DNA from: Alphaproteobacteria bacterium
GTDB lineage: Bacteria > Pseudomonadota > Alphaproteobacteria > Caulobacterales > Maricaulaceae
Assembly: GCA_018222865.1 (NCBI GenBank)
Contig: JAAEZM010000006.1
Span: forward strand, 124,001 to 188,000
DNA: 64,000 bases
Direction of reading: 5' to 3'
In this document: piece after piece, positions 24,015 to 32,977 of the stretch
Position numbering within the stretch: the first letter of the stretch is position 1
How the letters are laid out: each line of letters begins with the position of its first letter
Notes under the pieces: generated by a model
Seen by the model: only the letters and a program-made list of their open reading frames with translations
Told to the model about the DNA's origin: nothing
Database searches by the model: none
Program-made: the position numbers and the translations under genes

Positions 24015-24248
24015 ATGCGACATGATTTCAAACTGTCTTCTTCTCAATTGCGCACATTCGATCGTGCGCTGTTCAGCTTTCTTCAAGGCGCTTTCGAACG
24101 CCCGGAGTCGCGCAGTGTTTTTGTCGAGGCGCGGCCGGATGGCGAAGGCACGGTCAAGACGATTGATTGCCGTTGCCCGGTGATGGCCCGCGAGCTGGCT
24201 GCCGAGATCGCCGAGGCGCTGTCGCGCCGCGCTGCGCGCGGGTTTTAA
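24015..24248 (+). CDS. Small hypothetical protein leading the polysaccharide operon
   Basis: 77 residues, mixed charge, no signal peptide (FSFLQGAFERPESRSVFVEA, RELAAEIAEALSRRAARGF). A perfect AGGAGG lies six bases before the ATG, and the next gene starts four bases after its stop, so it is very likely real and co-transcribed. Family not recognised. Confidence 0.65.
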   Translation: MRHDFKLSSSQLRTFDRALFSFLQGAFERPESRSVFVEARPDGEGTVKTIDCRCPVMARELAAEIAEALSRRAARGF

Positions 24249-24252
24249 AGTC

Positions 24253-25485
24253 ATGCGCTGCGGTCTGGTCTCCATACTCGCCCTTGCCCTGGCCTCCTGC
24301 GCGACCGCGTTTGAGGAGCCTCGCAATACGGCCGATATGACCTATGAGGGTTATACGAGCGCCCGGCGGCCGATGAGCGGTATGCGCGAAGTGCCGCTGA
24401 GCGGGCAGGGTCGTTATGGCGATCTGGCCCGCTGCGCCGACGCCGACCTGCCGATGTCAGCGCCTGAAAGCGTAGCCTTTGCTGCCAGTGCCGCCATGCA
24501 GACCCCGCCGCTTTCACCGGGCGATATGCTACGGCTGACCGTGCCGGCCGGTGAAGCCTTTGAGGGCAATTATGTCGTCGCGCCCAATGGTACGCTGACC
24601 ATTCCTCATCTCCGCCCGATCCGCGCGGCCGGCTTCCGCGTCGAAGTGGTGGAGGCTCTGGTGGCCCGGATGTTTGTGGAAGAGGGGATTTATCGCGCGG
24701 GCTTCTTGCAGCTTGATCTTGATGTTGCCCAGTGGGCGCCGGTCCAGGTGCATGTGTCCGGAGCGGTTTTCCAGCCCGGCGATTTGATGCTGAATGACCG
24801 CAATCCCGAGCTCGTACAGGGCTCGCGCGTGGAAGCGCAAGGCGATATCGCCTCGGGCCGGACGCTGGTCTCGGCCTTGTCATCAGCAGCGGGTCTGCGC
24901 CCCGATGCTGATGTCCGACATGTGGTTCTCGTTCGGGATGGGCAACGGCAAATCTTCGATATGTCCGGAGCCTTCACGGGGCAGCGCATGGCCGACCCGA
25001 TGCTGGCCACGGGCGACCAGATCCATATTCCCTCGCGCGGGTGTTTCCAGGAGGCCTTGGCGCGTCCGAGCCGTATCACTGTGCCGGGCATTCGCGTCTT
25101 CATGTCCAATCTGACGACGCCTGCCTCGTCCAATTCCCAGTCCGCCATCAATAGCCAGAGCACCAGCCTGCCCTATGGCACCCGCTTTCTGCAGGGGCTG
25201 GTTGCAGCCAATTGCGTAGGCGGGACCCAGGCGACGAATGCTGATCGCTGGGCGGTGCTGATCTCGCGCAATCCGATCACGGGTGAAAGCGAAGTCATTG
25301 CCCGTTCGATCGAGGGGCTGGTCCGCCGCGCCGATCGCGACACCTTCAATCCCATCCTTCTGCCGGGTGATGGCATCGCTTGCTACGACTCGCACGTGAC
25401 CAATCTGCGCGATGTGATCAGCGCATTCAGCGGGGTGCTGACGCCCGCGATCAACCTGACCATTCTCAGCGGAGCTGCACGATGA
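24253..25485 (+). CDS. Polysaccharide export outer-membrane lipoprotein, Wza/HfsD type
   Basis: 410 residues. The lipoprotein signal ends in ALASC; a Poly_export domain (about 90-180: LSPGDMLRLTVPAGEAF, YVVAPNGTLTIPHL) and SLBB-like segments (VQVHVSGAVFQPGDLM, LVSALSSAAGLRPDADVRHV) follow. It should form the outer-membrane exit channel for the polysaccharide. The stop overlaps the start of the chain-length gene (ATGA), so the two partners are coupled. Comparable to HfsD in Caulobacter holdfast export. Confidence 0.88.
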   Translation: MRCGLVSILALALASCATAFEEPRNTADMTYEGYTSARRPMSGMREVPLSGQGRYGDLARCADADLPMSAPESVAFAASAAMQTPPLSPGDMLRLTVPAGEAFEGNYVVAPNGTLTIPHLRPIRAAGFRVEVVEALVARMFVEEGIYRAGFLQLDLDVAQWAPVQVHVSGAVFQPGDLMLNDRNPELVQGSRVEAQGDIASGRTLVSALSSAAGLRPDADVRHVVLVRDGQRQIFDMSGAFTGQRMADPMLATGDQIHIPSRGCFQEALARPSRITVPGIRVFMSNLTTPASSNSQSAINSQSTSLPYGTRFLQGLVAANCVGGTQATNADRWAVLISRNPITGESEVIARSIEGLVRRADRDTFNPILLPGDGIACYDSHVTNLRDVISAFSGVLTPAINLTILSGAAR

Positions 25486-26951
25486 AGCGTCCGCTGACCC
25501 AGAACCCGCCAGAGCCGCCGCCTTACCCTCGCAAAAGCGCAATGACGCGCGAGGCGGCTTATGAGACCGCCCGGAAATCGCTCCTCGGGCGGATCATCAT
25601 TGGCTCTGGCGGGCCCCGTCGCTGGTTTCGATACATGCTGGTCTTGATGATCGGTGCCCTTTTCTTCGGCAGTGTCGCCGCGGCCTATTATCTCCTCTCC
25701 CCGCGGACCTATGTCAGCGGCTTCACCTTGACCCTGCCGGGGTCCGGCGCGGGCGCGAGCGTCAATCTGACCGATCTGGGCCAGGCGACATCGGCGACGT
25801 CCTCGGCATTTTCCAGTGCTTCGCTGAGCCCCACCGAGAATTACAAACGCCTCCTGCAATCGGACCGCGTGCGCGGAACGGCAGCAGAGGCTCTCAACGT
25901 TCAGTCGCGGGAATTCGCTGGTATTCGCGTGCGCCTGGTCGATCAAACGCCGCTCATCTATGTGCGTCTCACCGAGAGTGATCCTGATCTCGCCTACGCT
26001 TCCGCTAACGCGCTGCTGGCGGCATTTCAGGCCAATCTCGATGAATTGCGCCAGGAGGAGCTGGATGCACGTGACCAGGCCTATCGCCAAAGCCTGGCCG
26101 GCTATGAGCTCAATGTCGCTGCGACCCGACAGGCTGTCATAGCCTATCAGGCAGAGAATGGCCTGATCTCCATCGATCAGTATCAAACACTGGTGACACA
26201 GACCGATGAGCTCGAACGCACTTTGGAGGAAACCCTCGATCGCGCCCGCGCCCTGGGCAATCGCTCCTCGCGTCTGGGCGAACTGATCGAATTGCCTGAA
26301 GAAGTTGCGGCGCGCGTGCTGATCCTGCGTGGGGACCAGGTCTTTGAAACCCTGCGTGAGCAATTGGCCGAGAGTGCAGCCCAGATTGCCAGCTTCCAGC
26401 AAATGTACGGCCCGAACCATCCCGATATGCGTGCAGAAACCGAGCGCCATGCCGGCCTGGTCGAGGCGCTCAATTCACGCGGCGAGGCCCTGCTGGGCGT
26501 GGCCGGTTACGGCATGTTGCATCTCGCCGAGATCAATATCGATGGCGAGCGTGCCGAGCTTCTCCGTCAGGTCGTCGACCTGTCGGCGCAGGCTGAAGGC
26601 GCGCGTGCAGAAGCGCGTTCGCTGCAGGACCGTCTCCTGCGCAATGAGCAGCGGGTTGAAGACCTCGCACCCATTGCAGCCCGGCTGGATTCGCTGCTAC
26701 GCGAGCATCAAGTCGCGGAGACGGTTTTCGCCTCGGCTCTGGCGCGCCTGGATACATCCCGGGCCGATGTTTTTGCTTCCTACCCACTGGCGCAATTGCT
26801 GGAGCCGCCGGCGCGTCCGGAAGGCCCGTCCTCACCGTCGAAGAAGATTGCTGCCTTGGCGGCGTTCGGCGGATTTTTCCTCTACTGCATGGGAGTCTTG
26901 CTGCTATGGCTGCGCCTGCCGCTGATCCGCGCTCTGTGGAAGATTATATAA
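25482..26951 (+). CDS. Wzz/GumC-type chain-length and co-export protein
   Basis: 489 residues: an N-terminal membrane span (MLVLMIGALFFGSVAAAYYL), a Wzz domain, a long coiled-coil periplasmic region (about 180-400, with heptad-like LDELRQEELDARDQAYRQSL) and a C-terminal span (LAAFGGFFLYCMGVLLLWL). There is no Walker-type tyrosine-kinase domain, so any kinase must be elsewhere. The true start is ATG 25482, overlapping the wza-like stop by four bases. HfsA-like role inferred. Confidence 0.85.
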   Translation: MKRPLTQNPPEPPPYPRKSAMTREAAYETARKSLLGRIIIGSGGPRRWFRYMLVLMIGALFFGSVAAAYYLLSPRTYVSGFTLTLPGSGAGASVNLTDLGQATSATSSAFSSASLSPTENYKRLLQSDRVRGTAAEALNVQSREFAGIRVRLVDQTPLIYVRLTESDPDLAYASANALLAAFQANLDELRQEELDARDQAYRQSLAGYELNVAATRQAVIAYQAENGLISIDQYQTLVTQTDELERTLEETLDRARALGNRSSRLGELIELPEEVAARVLILRGDQVFETLREQLAESAAQIASFQQMYGPNHPDMRAETERHAGLVEALNSRGEALLGVAGYGMLHLAEINIDGERAELLRQVVDLSAQAEGARAEARSLQDRLLRNEQRVEDLAPIAARLDSLLREHQVAETVFASALARLDTSRADVFASYPLAQLLEPPARPEGPSSPSKKIAALAAFGGFFLYCMGVLLLWLRLPLIRALWKII

Positions 26952-28207
26952 TCTCCGTCGCGCTCATAAGCACCTGGCCGGTCTATTTCCTCGGCGGGCT
27001 TTACGTGCTGGGGCCGGTGCTCGGCGTCTGCCTGACCGCGATCGTCGTCGTTCGCAAATATATCCGGACACCGCAAACCAAACGTCCCGAACCACCCGCC
27101 ATTCCGATTGGCGTCTGGTTCTGGATTGGCGGTATGGGGTTGATGCAGGTCGCGCTCCTGGGCGGACATTGGTCCTACGAGCTCTCGACCGGTCAGACGA
27201 TCAAATCGACCATTGGCTGGGCCAAGGGCTGGGCACTTTTCGCCATGTTCACCCTGGCTGGCGCTTGTCTGGATATCCGCTTTGCAACGGTGATCCGCGC
27301 TGCCGGTATTACGGCGCTGATCTCCCTTCTGCTGACACCCATTCTGTATGTCGCCCCGATGGTCGGTCTGCCCGAGATACTCTTCATATCTCCGCTAAAG
27401 GCCGTCGGCGGCCCGGGGCCGGAGTTTTTCGCGGTGCAGCTATATTCCATGGACCCGGCGGATGGTCTGCCGCGCTGGCGCTATTTTACCCCATGGTCGC
27501 CAGCCGCAGCGTTGATCGGAAATCTTTATCTGATCCTGGCCATTGAGGATGAGCGCAAGATCTGGCGGATCATCGGCATTGTCTCTGCCCTGACAATTAT
27601 CGTCCTGTCGAAGTCGCGACTCGGGCTCGTCACCGCGGTTCTCGTCTGGCCCACCGCCTTCGGGGTCTCGCAGCTTCGCCGGAGTGTGCTCTGGCTCGGT
27701 GCGGCTGTGCCGGTCTTCTTCGCAGGCCTGTTCTCACCCGTCATCCTCGCCCAGCTCGGGGCCGCCTATGAAGGGTTTCGCGGCATGCGGGCCAACTCCA
27801 CGCGCGTTCGCGAAGCGCTGGGCCGGATTGCTGTCGATCGCTGGTGGAATGAGGCCCCCGTCTGGGGGCACGGCGTTGTCGAGCGCGGCCCGCATTATGT
27901 CGAATACATGCCGATCGGCAGCCACCATACCTGGTTTGGCCTCCTCTTCGTGAAAGGCATTGTCGGCGTCGCTGCGCTGGTTATCCCGCTCCTATGGAGC
28001 CTGTTGGAGTTTGCCCTGCTGGCTTTATCGAGCCGCATTGGCCGTGCCGCCTTCGCGATCACCATCCTCCTGGTTCTCTTCACGGTTGGCGAGAACCTGG
28101 AAATCCTGACCTACCTCTTCTGGCCTGGCCTCCTCGTTATGGGGATCGCCATGCGTGAAGCCGCAGAGAAACGGTCTGCCATCCTTGCTGAAGCGAGACA
28201 GTCATGA
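26906..28207 (+). CDS. O-antigen ligase/polymerase-like membrane protein
   Basis: 433 residues with about ten membrane spans and the long soluble loop (about 270-345, including HGVVERGPHYVEYMPIGSHH) typical of Wzy/WaaL-type enzymes; the histidine pair before TWFGLLFVKG matches the family's H-containing loop end. It polymerises or transfers lipid-linked glycan at the periplasmic face. Overlaps the preceding gene by 46 bases and the next by four. Confidence 0.78.
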   Translation: MAAPAADPRSVEDYIISVALISTWPVYFLGGLYVLGPVLGVCLTAIVVVRKYIRTPQTKRPEPPAIPIGVWFWIGGMGLMQVALLGGHWSYELSTGQTIKSTIGWAKGWALFAMFTLAGACLDIRFATVIRAAGITALISLLLTPILYVAPMVGLPEILFISPLKAVGGPGPEFFAVQLYSMDPADGLPRWRYFTPWSPAAALIGNLYLILAIEDERKIWRIIGIVSALTIIVLSKSRLGLVTAVLVWPTAFGVSQLRRSVLWLGAAVPVFFAGLFSPVILAQLGAAYEGFRGMRANSTRVREALGRIAVDRWWNEAPVWGHGVVERGPHYVEYMPIGSHHTWFGLLFVKGIVGVAALVIPLLWSLLEFALLALSSRIGRAAFAITILLVLFTVGENLEILTYLFWPGLLVMGIAMREAAEKRSAILAEARQS

Positions 28208-29397
28208 TCACACCGCTGCGTCCCCTTCTATTCGTTCCCCGGTATTGGCCAGGCATTGGCGGCTCAGAACTGCATTCGCGGCGCCTCGCGCAGGAGCTTG
28301 CCTTGCACTGCGAAGTGAATGTGGCGCGCACCTGTTCGACAGAGACTATTGCGACGGACTACGCTTTCGCCGAGGCAAAGCCCGCCCGGCAAATGGATGG
28401 CCGGATACCGGTCTCAACGATTGCCCCGCCTGGAGCCTGGCAGCCCGCCTTGAGGAGCTTGGCCCGGCTGGCTGAAACGTCGCGTCCCGCTCGCTTCCTA
28501 TATGGGCGCGCTGCCCGTGCATGCGCGAAGGCCAGCCTGCGGCCGCTGACAGAGGGAGCGGATGTCGTCCACGGAATTTACAACGGATTTACGCCGGGAG
28601 TGGAGGCCTTGCGATCCTTTGGCAAACCCTTTGTATGGACACCGCTCGCACACACCACCAAGCCGACCGGAACCGCATGGTCCAGCCCGGGTTTCAAACG
28701 CCTCTATCGCAAGGCAGATGCCTTGATTGCGATGACCGAATATGAGCGCGAATGGCTGATTGCCCAGGGCGCTCAATCGTCTCGCGTCCATGTCTGCCCC
28801 ATGGCTGCTCTCTTTGAAGAAGGCGTGCCCGATCCGGCCGGCTTTCGGACGCGATACGGGATTGGCGACAAGCCGATGGTTTTATTCCTCGGTCGGACGG
28901 CTGACTATAAGGGTTATCGTCAATTGCTTGATGCCGCCCCGGCCATATGGCGGCGACACCGCGATGTACACATTGTTTTCGCTGGACCGGTGACCGATGC
29001 CGCATCCGAGGCCTTTGCCGCATGCAAGGACCCGCGCCTGATCATTGCCGGGCTGGTGTCAGGCGAGGAGAAAAAGTCAGCGCTTGCAGCCTGCTCCATG
29101 CTCTGCCTGCCCTCGACCGAGGAAAGCCTGGGCGTGGTCTATCTTGAAGCCTGGTCTTTCGAGAAACCGGTAATCGCGGCGGATATTCCGGTCATGCGTT
29201 CGGTGATTGACGCGGGCGCAGATGGCCTTCTTGTCCCGCAGGAGGCAGCGCCGATTGCGCAGGCAATTCTTCAGCTGCTGGACAATCCTCGTCGGGCGGA
29301 AGCCATGGGTGCACGCGGCGCTCTAAAAGTTGATGCCGAATATAACTGGGCCCGCATCGCGGCCGATCATCTGAAGATCTACAACGCGGTTCTCTAA
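28204..29397 (+). CDS. Glycosyltransferase family 4
   Basis: 397 residues with two Rossmann-like halves. The N-terminus shows the acceptor-side glycine loop PRYWPGIGGSELHSRRLAQE; the C-terminal half has FLGRTADYKGYRQLLDA, the donor-binding PSTEESLGVVYLEAWSFEKP with the EX7E pattern, and VIAADIPVMRSVI. A retaining cytoplasmic sugar transferase that extends the lipid-linked repeat unit. Last gene before a strong terminator. Confidence 0.9.
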   Translation: MITPLRPLLFVPRYWPGIGGSELHSRRLAQELALHCEVNVARTCSTETIATDYAFAEAKPARQMDGRIPVSTIAPPGAWQPALRSLARLAETSRPARFLYGRAARACAKASLRPLTEGADVVHGIYNGFTPGVEALRSFGKPFVWTPLAHTTKPTGTAWSSPGFKRLYRKADALIAMTEYEREWLIAQGAQSSRVHVCPMAALFEEGVPDPAGFRTRYGIGDKPMVLFLGRTADYKGYRQLLDAAPAIWRRHRDVHIVFAGPVTDAASEAFAACKDPRLIIAGLVSGEEKKSALAACSMLCLPSTEESLGVVYLEAWSFEKPVIAADIPVMRSVIDAGADGLLVPQEAAPIAQAILQLLDNPRRAEAMGARGALKVDAEYNWARIAADHLKIYNAVL

Positions 29398-29418
29398 GCC
29401 GCGACCTCATCATGGAAA

Positions 29419-29448
29419 CGCCGCCGGCGAAGAGCCGGCGGCGTTTTT
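29419..29448 (+). terminator. Terminator of the polysaccharide export operon
   Basis: CGCCGCCGGC (29419-29428), loop GAAGA, GCCGGCGGCG (29434-29443), then T5. It separates two convergent operons. Confidence 0.93.
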
Positions 29449-29475
29449 GGCGTTGCGCTGCACTGCCGCTGGGGA

Positions 29476-30468
29476 CTAGGCAGAACCAGCGCGCGCCAGA
29501 ACCGCACCTTCAAGACGCCCATAGAGGTGTGTGGGCATCAATCGCAGGGCCAGGGCGGCCAGAAGGGTCACGCTGGTCTTCAGGGGTTCACGGATCAGGA
29601 CATTGGGAGCGCGCTTGAGTGCGGCAATCGCAAGGTCGAAAGCCAGTCCGCGATCGCGCATGCGAACGGCCCGCCGAGCGAGATAACGAAGCTGGAAGGC
29701 TTCCGCTGTGGCTTCCCAGCGATGAGCGAAGTCCGGGGCGAGATCGCGAACCTTGTCGCGCACATACAGCCAGCTTTCGAACTGCTTGACGACATTCGCC
29801 GATAGCCCGCCCGCATTGACCCGATAAAGGGTTAGCGGCCCTGGGATACCCTCAAACTTCCAAGACGTGGAAAGGGCGATCTGCAGCCAGCAATCGATAT
29901 CTTCAGACTGCCGCAGGCTTTCATCGAACCAGACGTCTTCACCGGGATGGTCGGGCGATGGGCGCGCTATTTCCGTGAAGACTTGCCTCCGGATCACCGG
30001 TGTGGAGCCATTACTGACCGGGTTGCGCAAGAATATGTCCTGCGGCTCGATATTTCGGAGCTTCGGTGTCTGATCGATACCGAGATCATGCCCGTCATCA
30101 TCGATGAGATGCGCACCGGAAAAGCTGACACCTATGTCCGGATTGTTATGCAGGTGATCGAGGTGACGCGCGAGCTTGTCCAGGTGCCAGAGGTCATCGG
30201 AATCCAGGAAGGCGATAATATCAGCGCGTGCATAACGAATGCCTGTGTTGCGCGCGCCTGCGAGCCCGCGATTCTTTTGGCTGATAATTCTGACGCGCGG
30301 ATCGACATATTCGCGGCAGATATCGATCGAGCGATCCGTGCCGCCATCATCAATGATGAGAAGCTCGAAATCCTCGAAGCTTTGGTTGAGGACGCTGTCG
30401 ATCGCGGCTCTGACAAAGCGCTCGACATTATAGACCGGCATGACAACGGAGATTGCGGGCAGGATCAT
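29476..30468 (-). CDS. Glycosyltransferase family 2 (first)
   Basis: 330 residues, GT-A fold: ISVVMPVYNVERFVRAAIDS at the N-terminus, LIIDDGGTDRS, the metal-binding FLDSDDLWH and an acceptor-side ED motif (RQSEDIDCWLQ). The C-terminal 60 residues contain a hydrophobic segment. An inverting transferase using a nucleotide sugar. Last gene of the reverse operon; its start overlaps the upstream gene's stop by four bases. Confidence 0.88.
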   Translation of the reverse strand: MILPAISVVMPVYNVERFVRAAIDSVLNQSFEDFELLIIDDGGTDRSIDICREYVDPRVRIISQKNRGLAGARNTGIRYARADIIAFLDSDDLWHLDKLARHLDHLHNNPDIGVSFSGAHLIDDDGHDLGIDQTPKLRNIEPQDIFLRNPVSNGSTPVIRRQVFTEIARPSPDHPGEDVWFDESLRQSEDIDCWLQIALSTSWKFEGIPGPLTLYRVNAGGLSANVVKQFESWLYVRDKVRDLAPDFAHRWEATAEAFQLRYLARRAVRMRDRGLAFDLAIAALKRAPNVLIREPLKTSVTLLAALALRLMPTHLYGRLEGAVLARAGSA

Positions 30469-31400
30469 CGGACATACTCCTTGATGGACGGAATGGGCAG
30501 AAGCAGCGCCAGGGCTGCGGCGAGCGTCAGGCCGACGCGGCGAGGCATGCGTACGAAAATCAGCGGATCTTTAATCAGGGCACGGGTGATAAAGGCGAGA
30601 GCTGTCGCCGGGAGGTTGCCGCGCAGTGCCCGGCGGGCCTGATTGCGGTGAAAATCTGCCACAAGCGCCTTCATGCGCGGTCGAAGCAATTCCGGAGCGA
30701 TCGCGTTCGCCCGGGCGATGAAACGGCGCCAGCTCTTTGCGGTGCGTCCAAGATCGGAGGACCGGGAGACCCCGCCCATGCGATAGTGAAGCAGAACCCG
30801 GTCAATCCCTTCGACGGTCCATGGAGACTGCGCCGCTGCGCGAAAGAGCAAGTCCTGGTCTTCGATATAGGCCATGCGTTCATCGAACCCGCCCAATCGC
30901 TCCAGTAAGGCAGCGCGCGCTATGATGTTAGAGGTGGTGCAAACGGGGTTCTCCGAGAGCAGATCCTCAGCGTTCAGCACATCATGATGCGGCGAGGGCT
31001 CGGTCTGGCTTGCTCCCTCTTCGCCAAGAAAGGCGAGGCGAGTAAAGACAATCCCGGTTTGTGGATTGCGTCCAAAATGCTCAAGACATGTCGAGAGACG
31101 TTCGTGATGCCAGATATCATCGGCATCGAGAAAGGCGATAAGGCGGCAGTTGGCATGAGCGATACCGGTATTGCGAGCGGCCGCCGGACCGGCATTTTCC
31201 TGTGAGACAAGGCGCACGCGCGTATCAGAGGTAGCAATAACCTCTGCCAGTTCACGGGATCCGTCCGTGGAACCATCATCGACGAGGATCAACTCCCAGT
31301 AACGGCAGGTCTGAGCTTGTACAGACAGGACAGATTTCAGCAGCGTCTCATGAGCGTTGAAAACGGGCATGACGACGGAAATGATGGGGGGTGAGGTCAT
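30465..31400 (-). CDS. Glycosyltransferase family 2 (second)
   Basis: 311 residues, GT-A fold: IISVVMPVFNAHETLLKSVL, LVDDGSTDGSRELA, FLDADDIWH and YIEDQDLLFRAA. Paralogous to the next gene, consistent with duplication and use of different sugars or linkages. Start placed at ATG 31400, which overlaps the flippase stop (ATGA); the longer open frame to 31841 is a shadow of the flippase gene. Confidence 0.88.
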   Translation of the reverse strand: MTSPPIISVVMPVFNAHETLLKSVLSVQAQTCRYWELILVDDGSTDGSRELAEVIATSDTRVRLVSQENAGPAAARNTGIAHANCRLIAFLDADDIWHHERLSTCLEHFGRNPQTGIVFTRLAFLGEEGASQTEPSPHHDVLNAEDLLSENPVCTTSNIIARAALLERLGGFDERMAYIEDQDLLFRAAAQSPWTVEGIDRVLLHYRMGGVSRSSDLGRTAKSWRRFIARANAIAPELLRPRMKALVADFHRNQARRALRGNLPATALAFITRALIKDPLIFVRMPRRVGLTLAAALALLLPIPSIKEYVR

Positions 31401-32674
31401 GATTTTACTCCTGAAGGATGCGTGCGCTGCGTCGGCGTTTCGCAAAGCGAAACGGTCAGCGGATAAAGGGAAAGGGCCGTCAGCGTGGCACTGAGCGTCA
31501 GAGCGATAACCGCGGCCTGAAGGCCAATCTGCGCGCCCAAAAGCAGGGAGCCGAGGCAGATCAAGGTCATTGCCGAGACCGCGAAGAGTTCGAGGCGCGG
31601 CTGGCCGTTTGCGCGTAGCAGGAGGGCACAGCCATCGGACAGCAATTTTGCCGGACCGCTCAGGCACAAGATGGCGATGAGCGGTATTGCATGGCTCCAC
31701 TCGGCGCCGAAAATAATCGGGACATAGATGGGTACGGCAGCGGCCTGCAGCAGGAAAAGACCAGCGAGCGGCGCACCCGCCGTGCGCATGCCCTTGTGGA
31801 AGGCGCTGAGCGCTGACCCTGTCCGCCGTACGCTTTCGCAAAGGTTCGGATAGAAGGCGCCGTTAAAGGCTGTCGACAAGGCCGAGGACAGTCCGAGCCC
31901 GGCATTGAAGGCGAAATAATAAATCCCCAGCAGTTCTAGCCCGCAGACCGCGCCGATGATCAGCTTGTCGACATGCATGCGCATGGCGGTGAGGAGCTCT
32001 GATCCGAGTACCGGTGCGGCGAAACCGAGCAGTTTCCTTGGTGCCGCAAGCTTGGCCGTACGGTCAGGTCGCCACGGTCGTCCCCACATGACGCCGACCA
32101 GCCAGATCGGCGCTGTGACGAGCTTGGGCAAGACGATCGCCCAGGGGCCGAAGCCGCTGAGCGCCAATACGGCCGTGAGCAGATTGTCCGTGGATACCTG
32201 GACTGCATTCACCGTCGCAAGCCGGCGCATATTCTGGGTGCGTTGAAGCATCCATCCATGTGCGACACCGGGCGGCATAATCAGATAGACGCCGGCAAGG
32301 CAGGCGATCATCCAGCCGATATCAGCCGAACCGGTCTGGCGAGCGATGATCACGGCGATGCCACATTGAGCTATCGCCAGGACAAGACCCGTCAGCCAGC
32401 CGGCCAGATGTGCGGTTCGGATAAGGCCTGGCAGTTCCTTATCGCTTGCCGCGACAACAGCTGCCCCGACACCGTTTTGATTGAAGACGCGAACGAGTTC
32501 GAAAACAGTGATCGCGACCGCTGCGGCGCCGAACTCAATCGGGGTCAGCGTACGCGCCAGGGCAATCGCGGCGAAGAGGCGCGTAACCCGCGAGACCGCT
32601 TCGCCTGAGGCGAGCCAGCCGATATTCTTCAGCAGGGTATGACGCGCGAGCATGTTTCGGACCGTGTGGATCAT
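31397..32674 (-). CDS. Polysaccharide flippase (Wzx/MATE-like)
   Basis: 425 residues with about twelve membrane spans and the N-terminal pattern of polysaccharide transporters (NIGWLASGEAVSRVTRLFAAIALAR begins the first span region). It should flip the lipid-linked repeat unit across the inner membrane, like HfsF. First gene of the three-gene reverse operon; a -24/-12 promoter candidate is 40 bases upstream. Confidence 0.85.
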   Translation of the reverse strand: MIHTVRNMLARHTLLKNIGWLASGEAVSRVTRLFAAIALARTLTPIEFGAAAVAITVFELVRVFNQNGVGAAVVAASDKELPGLIRTAHLAGWLTGLVLAIAQCGIAVIIARQTGSADIGWMIACLAGVYLIMPPGVAHGWMLQRTQNMRRLATVNAVQVSTDNLLTAVLALSGFGPWAIVLPKLVTAPIWLVGVMWGRPWRPDRTAKLAAPRKLLGFAAPVLGSELLTAMRMHVDKLIIGAVCGLELLGIYYFAFNAGLGLSSALSTAFNGAFYPNLCESVRRTGSALSAFHKGMRTAGAPLAGLFLLQAAAVPIYVPIIFGAEWSHAIPLIAILCLSGPAKLLSDGCALLLRANGQPRLELFAVSAMTLICLGSLLLGAQIGLQAAVIALTLSATLTALSLYPLTVSLCETPTQRTHPSGVKS

Positions 32675-32713
32675 GAGCGTTTCCTTTCGCTAATCCACAC
32701 ACTTCAAGTCCGG

Positions 32714-32729
32714 CGCCAATGTCGCGCCA
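32714..32729 (-). promoter_or_regulatory. Sigma-54 (-24/-12) promoter candidate of the flippase operon
   Basis: Reverse strand TGGCGCG-ACAT-TGGCG against TGGCACG-N4-TTGCA: GG/GC spacing correct, three mismatches. A start near 32702 gives a leader of roughly 28 bases. Confidence 0.58.
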
Positions 32730-32796
32730 GGTCAGAATATAAATTTAAAAATAGGAGGTTAGGGTGGTTGTTTCAGCGTGCGGTATCGGCAGGTTT

Positions 32797-32845
32797 CCGC
32801 ATTTTGCAATTCACCCCTCGCAATCCGAAGCATGGCCTAACGCAA
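32797..32845. promoter_or_regulatory. Three activator dyads between the flippase operon and the sugar-transferase gene
   Basis: Reverse strand TTGC-AAAAT-GCGG (32797-32809), TTGC-GAGGG-GTGA (32811-32823) and TTGC-GTTAG-GCCA (32833-32845), each one mismatch from TTGC-N5-GCGA. They lie 68-116 bp upstream of the reverse -24/-12 element. They might also serve the forward gene at 32978, for which I see no clear -24/-12 element. The rest of the 303-base intergenic region holds no gene. Confidence 0.55.
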
Positions 32846-32977
32846 ATCCGGAATTTGGGTTGGGGTGGGTGCTGGGTGGTGGAGAAATATATTAATAAAA
32901 ACAAGTTGTTGAATTTATTCTTGAGGCGCTGGACCCGTCTCTGAAGCTTTCAGGGCAACCCAATATGGAGTTGTTCG

